DNA from: Nocardioides mangrovi
GTDB taxonomy: Bacteria > Actinomycetota > Actinomycetes > Propionibacteriales > Nocardioidaceae
Reading direction: 5' to 3'
Assembly: GCF_020073815.1 (NCBI RefSeq)
Contig: NZ_JAIQZJ010000020.1
Coordinates: forward strand, 1 to 64,000
DNA length: 64,000 nucleotides
Shown here: piece by piece, positions 16,872 to 24,019 of the stretch
How positions within the stretch are numbered: the stretch's first letter is position 1
How the letters are laid out: every line of letters begins with the position of its first letter
Made by a program: the position numbers and the translations under genes
The notes under the pieces: model-generated
What the model was told of the DNA's origin: nothing
Database searches by the model: none
Seen by the model: the letters and a program-made list of their open reading frames with translations, nothing else

Positions 16872-17804
16872 GTGAAGGAACGGCTGCGCGAAGTCGACGC
16901 CAATCTCCTGCTCACCCTCCACGCCCTGCTGGAGGAGCGCAACCTCACCCACGCCGGCGAGCGGATGACGATGAGCCAGCCGGCCATGAGCGGTGCCCTT
17001 GCCCGGCTGCGCAAGCACTTCGACGACGAGCTCCTGGTGCGCTCGGGCCGCGGCTTCGAGCTCAGCCCCCTGGCCGAGCAGATCCGGCCCGCGGTAGCCG
17101 AGGCGGTCGAGGCCGCCGAGCTGCTGTTGGGCAACCAGCGCGACTTCGACGCGGCCACCAGCAAGCGCCGCTTCTCGGTCAGCATGTCGGAGTATGCCAT
17201 GACCGTGCTGGCCGAGCCGCTCACCCGCATGGTCGGCGAACGGGCGCCCGGGTGCACCGTCGCGCTCGACCCCGTCGACGTGCGACCCGACCAGGTCGAG
17301 ACCCAGCTGATGCGACGCGACCTGATCATCGCCCCGCTGGGCTTCGACTTCCCCGGGCGGATCCAGCCGGTGTTCACCGACCACCTGGTCTGCCTGGTCG
17401 CGCGCGACCACCCGCGGCTGCTCGATGGAGGACTGTCGCTCGACGACCTGCGCACCACTCCGCACGTCGTGGCGGAGTTCGCCCCAGCCGGACGGCCACG
17501 GCCGCTCGAGATCGAGCTCTCGGACAAGGGCGTCGAGGGACGGCCGGTGCTGGTCCAGGTGACCAGCCTGCTCACCCTCCCGTTCGCCATCGCCGGCACC
17601 GACATGTGCGGTTTCGTGCCATCGCGGCTGGCCCGCCGCTGCCTGGCGAGCCTGGACCTGGTCGTGGCCACCACGCCGCTCGACCCTGTGCGCATCACCG
17701 AGGCCGCACACTGGCACCCCCGGCGCGAGAAGGACCCGGCGGTCGTGTGGCTCCGGCACCTCCTGCACGACGTGGCCATCGAGGTCGAGGACGACCAGGG
17801 CTGA
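16872..17804 (+). CDS. LysR-family transcriptional regulator (second)
   Basis: A 310-residue LysR regulator, clearly a paralogue of the divergent one: the helix-turn-helix regions share LTHAGERMTMSQPAMSGAL-like residues and both effector domains carry MSEYA/MSDYA and an AGTDM/EGTDM motif. GTG 16872 follows GAGGGGG; the frame upstream lies in the promoter. Two sister regulators may respond to two effectors in the pathway or form a cascade. Confidence 0.88.
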   Translation: MKERLREVDANLLLTLHALLEERNLTHAGERMTMSQPAMSGALARLRKHFDDELLVRSGRGFELSPLAEQIRPAVAEAVEAAELLLGNQRDFDAATSKRRFSVSMSEYAMTVLAEPLTRMVGERAPGCTVALDPVDVRPDQVETQLMRRDLIIAPLGFDFPGRIQPVFTDHLVCLVARDHPRLLDGGLSLDDLRTTPHVVAEFAPAGRPRPLEIELSDKGVEGRPVLVQVTSLLTLPFAIAGTDMCGFVPSRLARRCLASLDLVVATTPLDPVRITEAAHWHPRREKDPAVVWLRHLLHDVAIEVEDDQG

Positions 17805-17828
17805 CCCGGACGACGACGCCGGGTTCGC

Positions 17829-17863
17829 GGATGGCTGCGATCGGAGGCCGCGATGGCTCGATC
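17829..17863. promoter_or_regulatory. Two degenerate LysR-type sites upstream of the MBL-fold gene
   Basis: GGATGGCTGCGATC (17829-17842) and CGATGGCTCGATC (17851-17863) are tandem variants of GATGGCTGGCATC. They lie 39-73 bp before the ATG at 17902, like the sites at 9181 and 13268. Confidence 0.45.
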
Positions 17864-17901
17864 CCTTGTGACCACCGCCACCGTGCGGCTGACTTGGCCC
17901 C

Positions 17902-18831
17902 ATGACATGGAACGACGGAACGGCGTACCTGGACGAGCTGGCTCCGGGCGTCCATGCCTACGTGCAGCCCGCCGGTGGGTGGATGGTCAACAACTGCGGC
18001 GTGATCACCGACGCCTCGGGCGACGCGGTCCTGGTCGACACCACCTCGACCGAGAAGCGCAACCGTGCGCTGCTCGCCGAGGTCTCCCGGGTCGCGCCCC
18101 ACGGTCCGCGGCTCGCGGTGAACACCCACCACCACCCGGACCACACCTACGGCAACGGCTTCCTGCCGGCGAGGACCACGATCATCGGCCATCACCTGTG
18201 CCGCGAGGGCGTCCGCCGCGCCGGTCTCGCCGCGACGCAGGAGCTGCCCGCCGACTACGGCGACCTCACGGTGCGTCCACCGGACCTCACGATCGGGGGC
18301 GACGTCACGCTGCACCTCGACGGCTTCCCGGTGGAGCTGCGGGTCCTGGGACCCGCCCACTCGACCCACGACGTCGGTGTCTGGCTGCCGGAGCAGCGCG
18401 TCATGTTCGCGGGCGACCTCGCCTTCTCCGGGGGCGGTCACCCGATCTTCCTGGAGGGCTCGATGCACGGGTTCCGCGACGCCGTACGCCGGATGCGCGA
18501 GCTGGCACCGGAGGTGCTGCTCCCCGGTCACGGACCGGTCTGTCGGGGCGAGGAGGTGGGTCGGGTCCTCGACGAGCTCGAGGCCTACGTCGACTGGACC
18601 GAAGCCGTCGCCCGGGAGTCGATCGCCGCCGGGCTCAGCCCGCTCGAGGCCGCCCTGGAGCACCGGGACGGCCCCTACCGCGCGTGGGCCGAGGGCGAGC
18701 GGGTCGTGTGCAACCTGCACCGGGCCTACGTCGAGCTCTCGGACCTCGAGCCGTCGGTCCCCCTCAGCATCCCGGCGCTGTGGTCCGAGATGGTCGCGCT
18801 CCACGGCGGCCCGATCGTGAGCCACGCATGA
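17902..18831 (+). CDS. Metallo-beta-lactamase-fold hydrolase
   Basis: A 309-residue MBL-fold protein. The dinuclear metal motif is H76-x-H78-x-D80-H81 (HHHPDH), with later ligands in LGPAHSTHDVG, FAGDLAFSGG and LLPGHGP. The C-terminal 80 residues are helical and resemble those of the alkyl-sulfatase/lactonase-like MBL group. It probably hydrolyses a lactone, thioester or ester intermediate. Its stop overlaps the cupin start as ATGA. It lies behind two LysR-type sites, so it belongs to the same regulon. Confidence 0.82.
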   Translation: MTWNDGTAYLDELAPGVHAYVQPAGGWMVNNCGVITDASGDAVLVDTTSTEKRNRALLAEVSRVAPHGPRLAVNTHHHPDHTYGNGFLPARTTIIGHHLCREGVRRAGLAATQELPADYGDLTVRPPDLTIGGDVTLHLDGFPVELRVLGPAHSTHDVGVWLPEQRVMFAGDLAFSGGGHPIFLEGSMHGFRDAVRRMRELAPEVLLPGHGPVCRGEEVGRVLDELEAYVDWTEAVARESIAAGLSPLEAALEHRDGPYRAWAEGERVVCNLHRAYVELSDLEPSVPLSIPALWSEMVALHGGPIVSHA

Positions 18832-19370
18832 GCGCCCCCGGGAGCGCACCGCGCCGCGTCGTCACGGGCCACACGCCCGAGGGCGTGTCGGTCGTGCTGT
18901 CCGACGGACCGGTCCCGGTCAGCCGGGAGATCCCCCAGGACGGCGTCCACTTCCACGAGATCTGGAACACCGAGGGCGCACCCGCCGTCGTGCGCGCCGT
19001 CGAGCCGGACGAGCCGACCGAGCGCACCCTCGCCGTGCCCCCGCCCCCGCGGGGCACGAAGATCCGGATCAACGAGTTCGCACCTGGCTTCCTCGACGAG
19101 CGCGGCCTGCAGTCACCGGTGCACCGCACGGCGTCGATCGACTACGGCATCGTCCTCACCGGCGAGATCACGCTGGTCCTCGACGACTCCGAGGTGGTCC
19201 TGCGGGCCGGCGACGTCGTCGTCCAGCGGGGCACCGACCACGCCTGGGCCAACCGCGGCTCCGAGGTCGCGACGGTGGTGTTCGTGCTCGTCGACGGGGA
19301 GTTCGACCCGGCACTCGTCGAGACGATCGGCGGCCTGGACGGTCTGATGCACGGCGGTCCGCGGGACTGA
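18828..19370 (+). CDS. Cupin-domain protein
   Basis: A 180-residue protein with one cupin barrel (about 95-165: VHRTASIDYGIVLTGEITL ... AGDVVVQRGTDHAW). The residues IDYG and GTDHAWAN match cupins of the kind found with aromatic catabolism. Metal ligands are sparse: His151-type in TDHAW is present but the first-motif histidines are replaced. It could be an isomerase, a lyase or a small-molecule binder. Translationally coupled to the MBL gene. Confidence 0.75.
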   Translation: MSAPGSAPRRVVTGHTPEGVSVVLSDGPVPVSREIPQDGVHFHEIWNTEGAPAVVRAVEPDEPTERTLAVPPPPRGTKIRINEFAPGFLDERGLQSPVHRTASIDYGIVLTGEITLVLDDSEVVLRAGDVVVQRGTDHAWANRGSEVATVVFVLVDGEFDPALVETIGGLDGLMHGGPRD

Positions 19371-19381
19371 CCGCCGCGCCG

Positions 19382-19399
19382 CGATCCGCCGGCGGATCG
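19382..19399. terminator. 18-bp perfect palindrome after the cupin gene
   Basis: CGATCCGCC followed directly by its reverse complement GGCGGATCG. It begins 12 bp after the cupin stop and 55 bp before the next start. There is no T tract. It may be a hairpin terminator or an operator for the epimerase gene. Confidence 0.4.
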
Positions 19400-19453
19400 G
19401 GGAGCGCCGTCTCGTCACGGGAGGGAACGGGGCCGGATGGGTACTCGCTCCCC

Positions 19454-20356
19454 ATGCGGATCTTCTTCACCGGTGGCAGCGGCAAGGCCGGGCGGCACGT
19501 GGCGCCCTTCCTCGCCGCCCAGGGCCATCACGTCACCAACGCGGACCTCCGACCACTCGACCATCCCGGCGTCGCCGACCTGCGGGTCGACCTGACCGAT
19601 GCCGGCGAGACGTACTCAGCGCTCGCCGGTCTCGCCACCTTCGAGGAGCTCGACCTCCCGGAGAAGCCCGCGTACGACGCGGTGGTCCACTTCGCCGCGG
19701 TCCCCGCGATCCTGCTGCGCTCCGACGCCGCGACGTACGCCACCAACACGCTGAGCACCTATCACGTGCTCGAGGCCGCCACCCGTCTCGGCGTCCCGAA
19801 GATCGTCTTCGCCTCCTCGGAGACCACCTACGGCATCTGCTTCGCCCAGGGCGAGCGCCGGCCGCTCTATGTCCCGGTCGACGAGGAGCACCCCACGGTG
19901 CCCGAGGACTCCTACGCGATGTCCAAGGTCGCGAACGAGGTGACGGCCCGGTCCTTCCAGGCGCGGACCGGCTCCGACATCTACGGCCTGCGCATCAACA
20001 ACGTCATCGAGCCGCACGAGTACGTCGAGCTCTTCCCCCCGTTCCTCGAGGAGCCTGCGCTCCGACGCCGCAACCTCTTCGCCTACATCGACGCGCGCGA
20101 TCTCGGACAGATGGTGCAGCGGTGCCTGGAGACCGACGGCCTGGGCTACCAGATCTTCAACGTCGCGAACGCCGACATGTCGGTCGCGGCCTCCACGCAG
20201 GAGGTGCGGGAGCGCTTCTACGACGGGGTCGAGGTCCGGCGCGAGATGGCGCCCGACGAGACCTTCTACGCGATCGACAAGGCACGCGACATGCTGGGCT
20301 TCGCCCCGCAGCACTCCTGGCGCGAGGTGCTCGCCCCGCACGACGGCCGGCGCTGA
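19454..20356 (+). CDS. NAD-dependent epimerase/dehydratase (extended SDR)
   Basis: A 300-residue extended SDR. The cofactor motif is GGSGKAG (residues 7-13), and the catalytic YAMSK is near residue 155. FASSETTYG supplies the Ser/Thr. The family acts on nucleotide sugars or sugar acids such as uronates. The isolated position behind MBL and cupin genes, rather than in a cell-wall cluster, suggests a catabolic sugar dehydrogenase or epimerase. It converges on tadA. Confidence 0.82.
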   Translation: MRIFFTGGSGKAGRHVAPFLAAQGHHVTNADLRPLDHPGVADLRVDLTDAGETYSALAGLATFEELDLPEKPAYDAVVHFAAVPAILLRSDAATYATNTLSTYHVLEAATRLGVPKIVFASSETTYGICFAQGERRPLYVPVDEEHPTVPEDSYAMSKVANEVTARSFQARTGSDIYGLRINNVIEPHEYVELFPPFLEEPALRRRNLFAYIDARDLGQMVQRCLETDGLGYQIFNVANADMSVAASTQEVRERFYDGVEVRREMAPDETFYAIDKARDMLGFAPQHSWREVLAPHDGRR

Positions 20357-20382
20357 GCCCGGGCGGGCGGGCGCGGGGTCCC

Positions 20383-20841
20383 TCAGCGCTGCTGGGCGAA
20401 GAAGTCCCCGAGCAGTGCCGCGGCCTCGGCCTCGCGCACACCGGCCCGCACCTCGGGCCGGTGGTTGAGCCGGCGGTCGCGGACGACGTCCCAGAGGCTG
20501 CCGAGCGCGCCGGCCTTGGGATCCCAGGCGCCGAAGACGACCCGTTCGACCCGGCTCAGCACGGCGGCGCCGGCGCACATCGTGCAGGGCTCGACGGTCA
20601 CCACGAGCGTGTGGCCGTCGAGGCGCCACCCACCCCGGGCCGCGGCGGCCGCGCGGAGCGCGACCACCTCGGCGTGCCCGGTCGGGTCGTGGTCGGCCTC
20701 GCGGACGTTGCGGCCGCGCGCCACCGGCGTCCCGCTGGGGTCGAGGACGACGGCACCGATGGGGACGTCGCCGGTCGCCAGCGCCGCGCGCGCCTCGTCG
20801 AGGGCGACGCCCATCGCGTCGTCCCAAGGGCTGGTGCTCAC
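20383..20841 (-). CDS. tadA: tRNA-specific adenosine deaminase
   Basis: A 152-residue zinc deaminase that converts A34 to inosine in the tRNA-Arg(ACG) anticodon. The zinc/catalytic motif HAE is at 56-58 and PCTMC at 85-89. GTG 20841 overlaps the upstream stop as GTGA, which fixes the start; the open frame above it belongs to the neighbour. Pairing with the gene at 20838-21326 is typical of actinobacteria. Confidence 0.93.
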   Translation of the reverse strand: MSTSPWDDAMGVALDEARAALATGDVPIGAVVLDPSGTPVARGRNVREADHDPTGHAEVVALRAAAAARGGWRLDGHTLVVTVEPCTMCAGAAVLSRVERVVFGAWDPKAGALGSLWDVVRDRRLNHRPEVRAGVREAEAAALLGDFFAQQR

Positions 20842-21326
20842 GCGGAGGTCAGGCCGACGGCGTCGTCGAAGAGCTCGCCGAAGCCGAGCCTGCGGGCCAC
20901 GTCGGAGAGCATCTCGTCGGGGTAGAGGTCGACGTCGTCGAGCAGCACGCCCATGTCCATCGCGTGCATGCCGAGGTCGCCGAGCAGGTCGAGGTCGCCG
21001 GCCGGGACCTGGTCGTCCTCGTCCTCCGGCGGCGGCAGGCCCAGGAAGTCGACGGCGGAGCTCGCGAGCTCCCACTCGTCGGCGGCGGTGATGTCGGAGA
21101 GCAGGATGCGGGTGGAGGCGCCGGCGACCCGGACGATCACGAAGAAGTCCTCGTCGACCGCGACCATGCCGACGGCACCGCCGTCACCGGGGAAGCGACG
21201 CAGCGCGTGGGACAGGGTCTCCACGTCCTCGATGACGTCGTGGGCGAGCTCCTCGACCGTCCACTCGCCGTCCTCGCGGTAGGCGGCGAGGGCGAAGTCC
21301 ACAGCCTCGAGCTGCTCCTCGGTCAT
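20838..21326 (-). CDS. TadA-associated protein
   Basis: A 162-residue acidic protein of the actinobacterial tRNA-adenosine-deaminase-associated family. A compact alpha/beta domain (about 10-110, VDEDFFVIVRVAG, ADEWELASSAVDF) is followed by an acidic linker EDEDD and a helical end with RRLGFGELFDDAV. No enzymatic motif is visible. GGAGGAG precedes the ATG. The 4-bp overlap with tadA points to co-production and perhaps a complex; the role is unknown. Confidence 0.85.
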   Translation of the reverse strand: MTEEQLEAVDFALAAYREDGEWTVEELAHDVIEDVETLSHALRRFPGDGGAVGMVAVDEDFFVIVRVAGASTRILLSDITAADEWELASSAVDFLGLPPPEDEDDQVPAGDLDLLGDLGMHAMDMGVLLDDVDLYPDEMLSDVARRLGFGELFDDAVGLTSA

Positions 21327-21424
21327 GGCACTCCTCCGATCTGTCGCCTCACCGCGGTCGTCGGTCGCTCTCCAGACTGTCAGACCGGGCGGGAGCGGCC
21401 AACCCCCTTTCGCCCCGAGCCCAC

Positions 21425-21430
21425 TAGGGT
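21425..21430 (+). promoter_or_regulatory. -10 box for a likely leaderless upp transcript
   Basis: TAGGGT ends six bases before the ATG at 21437. That spacing puts the transcription start on or beside the start codon, and no ribosome site precedes it. No recognisable -35 is present. Confidence 0.5.
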
Positions 21431-21436
21431 TTGCGC

Positions 21437-22078
21437 ATGCGCACCCACGTCGTGGACCACCCGCTCGTCGCCCACAAGCTCACGCACCTGCGCGACGAGC
21501 ACACCGACTCGCCGACGTTCCGGCGCCTGGCCGACGAGCTGGTCACGCTGCTGGCCTACGAGGCCACCCGTGACGTGCGGGTCGCGCCCTACGACATCGT
21601 CACGCCGGTCGCCCCGACCACCGGAGTCTCGCTGGCCACGCCCAAGCCGCTGGTGGTGCCGATCCTGCGCGCCGGCCTCGGCATGCTCGACGGGATGATG
21701 CGGCTGCTGCCGACCGCCGAGGTCGGCTTCCTCGGCATGGTGCGCAACGAGGACACCCTCGAGGCGTCGACGTACGCCGAGCGGCTGCCCGACGACCTGT
21801 CCGGCCGCCAGTGCTACGTGCTCGACCCGATGCTCGCGACCGGCGGCACCCTCGCGGCCGCGATCAAGTTCCTCACCGACCGCGGCGCCGACCACATCAC
21901 CGCGATCTGCCTGCTCGCCGCGCCCGAGGGCTGCGCCCGGCTCGAGAAGGAGCTCGAGGGCCTCGACGTCCCGGTCACCGTCGTCACCGCCGCGATGGAC
22001 GAGCACCTCAACGACAAGGGCTACATCGTCCCCGGTCTCGGCGACGCCGGCGACCGGCTCTACGGCGTGGTCGGCTGA
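21437..22078 (+). CDS. upp: Uracil phosphoribosyltransferase
   Basis: A 213-residue enzyme for pyrimidine salvage: uracil + PRPP gives UMP + diphosphate. PRPP-binding loop: VLDPMLATGGTL; the uracil-binding C-terminus is GYIVPGLGDAGDR; the N-terminal VPILRAGLGM is also diagnostic. ATG 21437 was preferred to TTG 21431 because of the leaderless-type -10 box. The polymerase gene that follows begins at or inside its stop codon. Confidence 0.96.
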   Translation: MRTHVVDHPLVAHKLTHLRDEHTDSPTFRRLADELVTLLAYEATRDVRVAPYDIVTPVAPTTGVSLATPKPLVVPILRAGLGMLDGMMRLLPTAEVGFLGMVRNEDTLEASTYAERLPDDLSGRQCYVLDPMLATGGTLAAAIKFLTDRGADHITAICLLAAPEGCARLEKELEGLDVPVTVVTAAMDEHLNDKGYIVPGLGDAGDRLYGVVG

Positions 22079-23703
22079 ACCGGATCTCGCTGTCGCGCCT
22101 GCCGGGTGACCGAGCGCTGGTCACCGCCGGCGGGAGCGAGCTGACGATCGCGCTGGCCGACCTGCCGGCGTACGTGCGCGAGCGGGAGCCGGACGCACCG
22201 CGCTGGGTGTGGGACGACACCGCCCGGTGGTACCCGCCCCTGCTCGCGGCCGGCGTCCGCGTCGAGCGCTGCCAGGACCTCCGGCTGACCCACCACCTGC
22301 TGACCGGGGCACCCGCGGTCGACGCGACGCTCCTGGCGGGCGAGCAGTCGGAGCACTGGGACCGCCTCGGCCCGACGGTCCCCGGCGACCCCGCCCTCTT
22401 CTCGGCCGACGACACCGCCGAGCACCTGCGCGCCGACCTCGAGGACGCCCGGCAGCTGGCCGCGGTGGCCGCCTCCCCCGAGGCCGGGCGGCTGGGCCTC
22501 CTGCTCGCCGCCGAGTCCTCGGGCGCGCTGGCCGCCGCGGAGATGACGTACGCCGGGGTGCCCTGGCGGGTCGACCTCCACGAGCGTCTGCTCACCGAGC
22601 TGCTCGGACCCCGGCCGCTGCGCGGCACCCGGCCGACCGGGCTCGAGGCGGTCGCGGTCGAGGTGCGCGAGGCGTTCCACGCGCCCGGTCTCAACCCGGA
22701 CTCGCGACCCGAGCTGCTGGCCGCGCTGCGCCGGGCCGGGCTCGAGGTCGCCGACACCCGCGCGTCGACGCTGCGCGGTCTGGAGCACGACGGCATCGAG
22801 CCGCTCCTGCGCTACAAGCAGCTCTCCCACCTCTTCTCCACCTTCGGCTGGGCGTGGATGGACCAGTGGGTCCGCGACGGCCGCTTCCGGCCGTCGTACC
22901 AGCCCGCCGGCTCGACCACCGGCCGGTGGGCGTCGAACGGCGGGGGTGCCCTCTCGTTCCCGGCCCAGGTCCGACCGGCAGCGGTCGCCGACGACGGTTG
23001 GCTGCTCGTGGTCGCCGACGTCGCCCAGCTCGAGCCCCGCACCCTGGCCGGGATGAGCGGGGACCGGGCGCTGGCCCGCTCCGCACGCGGCGCCGACCTC
23101 TACCAGGGCATGGTCGACGACGGCGCGGTCGCGACCCGCGCGGACGCCAAGCTCGGGCTGATCGGCGCGATGTACGGCGCCACCACCGGCGAGAGCGGCC
23201 GGATGGTCGCGGGACTCACCCGGCGCTACCCCGCCGCCTTCGGCCTGGTCGAGGAGGCCGCCCGGGCCGGCGAGCGCGGCGAGGTGGTGCGGACGCTGCT
23301 GGGACGAGGCTCCCCCCGACTCGTCGCGGACTGGGACCGCGACCCCGACGAGGCCCCGGCCGACCGGGACGGCCAGGACCGCTACCGCCGCGCCTACGGC
23401 CGCTTCACCCGGAACTTCGTCGTGCAGGGCACCGGAGCCGAGTGGGCGCTGTGCTGGATCGCCGACCTGCGCAACCGCCTGTGGCGGCTCGGCACGGGGC
23501 CGCTCGACGCCCGGCCGCACCTGGTCTTCTTCCTCCACGACGAGGTCGTCGTGCACACGCCCGCCGACCTCGCCGACGCCGTGGTCACCGAGCTGGAGGC
23601 CGCCGCGGCGACGGCGTCCCGGCTGCTCTTCCGCACCCTGCCGATCGACTTCCCGCTCTCCACCGCCGTGGTCCGGTCGTACGCCGAGGCCGCGAAGGCG
23701 TAG
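22075..23703 (+). CDS. Family A DNA polymerase with degenerate exonuclease domain
   Basis: About 540 residues of the actinobacterial 'bifunctional 3'-5' exonuclease/DNA polymerase' family. Motif A is VVADVAQLEPR, motif B ADAKLGLIGAMYG, and motif C FFLHDEVVVHTP. The N-terminal third corresponds to the exonuclease-like domain (LLLAAESSGALAAAEM), but a clear DxE is missing; the 5'-3' nuclease of PolA is absent. The start is odd: coding character begins right after the upp stop, yet no in-frame ATG, GTG or TTG occurs until GTG 22174. I place it at CTG 22075, which would overlap the upp stop as CTGA; CTG 22090 or GTG 22174 are alternatives. It may serve in repair synthesis. Confidence 0.85.
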   Translation: MNRISLSRLPGDRALVTAGGSELTIALADLPAYVREREPDAPRWVWDDTARWYPPLLAAGVRVERCQDLRLTHHLLTGAPAVDATLLAGEQSEHWDRLGPTVPGDPALFSADDTAEHLRADLEDARQLAAVAASPEAGRLGLLLAAESSGALAAAEMTYAGVPWRVDLHERLLTELLGPRPLRGTRPTGLEAVAVEVREAFHAPGLNPDSRPELLAALRRAGLEVADTRASTLRGLEHDGIEPLLRYKQLSHLFSTFGWAWMDQWVRDGRFRPSYQPAGSTTGRWASNGGGALSFPAQVRPAAVADDGWLLVVADVAQLEPRTLAGMSGDRALARSARGADLYQGMVDDGAVATRADAKLGLIGAMYGATTGESGRMVAGLTRRYPAAFGLVEEAARAGERGEVVRTLLGRGSPRLVADWDRDPDEAPADRDGQDRYRRAYGRFTRNFVVQGTGAEWALCWIADLRNRLWRLGTGPLDARPHLVFFLHDEVVVHTPADLADAVVTELEAAAATASRLLFRTLPIDFPLSTAVVRSYAEAAKA

Positions 23704-23715
23704 GCAGGCAGCAAA

Positions 23716-23789
23716 CATGTAACGCGGAGTTACGGGGCCTGCCGTGGCGTTATGACGGCTCAGCAGCGCCCGTAACTCCGCGTTACATG
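23716..23789. repeat. Perfect 21-bp inverted repeat with nested palindromes
   Basis: Arms at 23716-23736 and 23769-23789 are exact reverse complements, separated by 32 bp. Each arm contains the inner palindrome GTAAC-N5-GTTAC. The spacer has a further half copy (GCGTTATGAC, 23748-23757). It lies between the convergent polymerase and small membrane protein genes. It can act as a two-way terminator, but the nested symmetry also looks like a mobile REP-like or protein-binding element. Confidence 0.75.
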
Positions 23790-23815
23790 CCCGGCCGGGG
23801 GCAGCGCTCGGAGCG

Positions 23816-23989
23816 TCAGCCCGGGAAGATCTGAACCTTCCCGGTGGCGATCAGGATCATCAGCACGATCACGAGGATGCCGAGCACCCCGTAGACCCAC
23901 TCCTTGCTGACCCGGGTCTCCTCGGACTCGGGGGCGTCGTAGCGGTGCCCGTCGGGACGGCCGCGACGGTCGTCGTCTTCCTCTGTCAT
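23816..23989 (-). CDS. 57-residue single-span membrane protein
   Basis: A short gene with GAGGTGG ahead of ATG 23989 and TGA at 23816-23818. Residues 1-30 are charged and acidic then basic (MTEEDDDRRGRPDGHRYD), and about residues 31-50 form one transmembrane helix (WVYGVLGILVIVLMILIATG), ending VQIFPG. The N-terminus should be cytoplasmic. It lies 30 bp beyond the end of pntB on the same strand, so it may share that transcript. Function unknown. Confidence 0.75.
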   Translation of the reverse strand: MTEEDDDRRGRPDGHRYDAPESEETRVSKEWVYGVLGILVIVLMILIATGKVQIFPG

Positions 23990-24019
23990 GCCCACCTCAA
24001 CGACCGACCGGCCCCGGGG

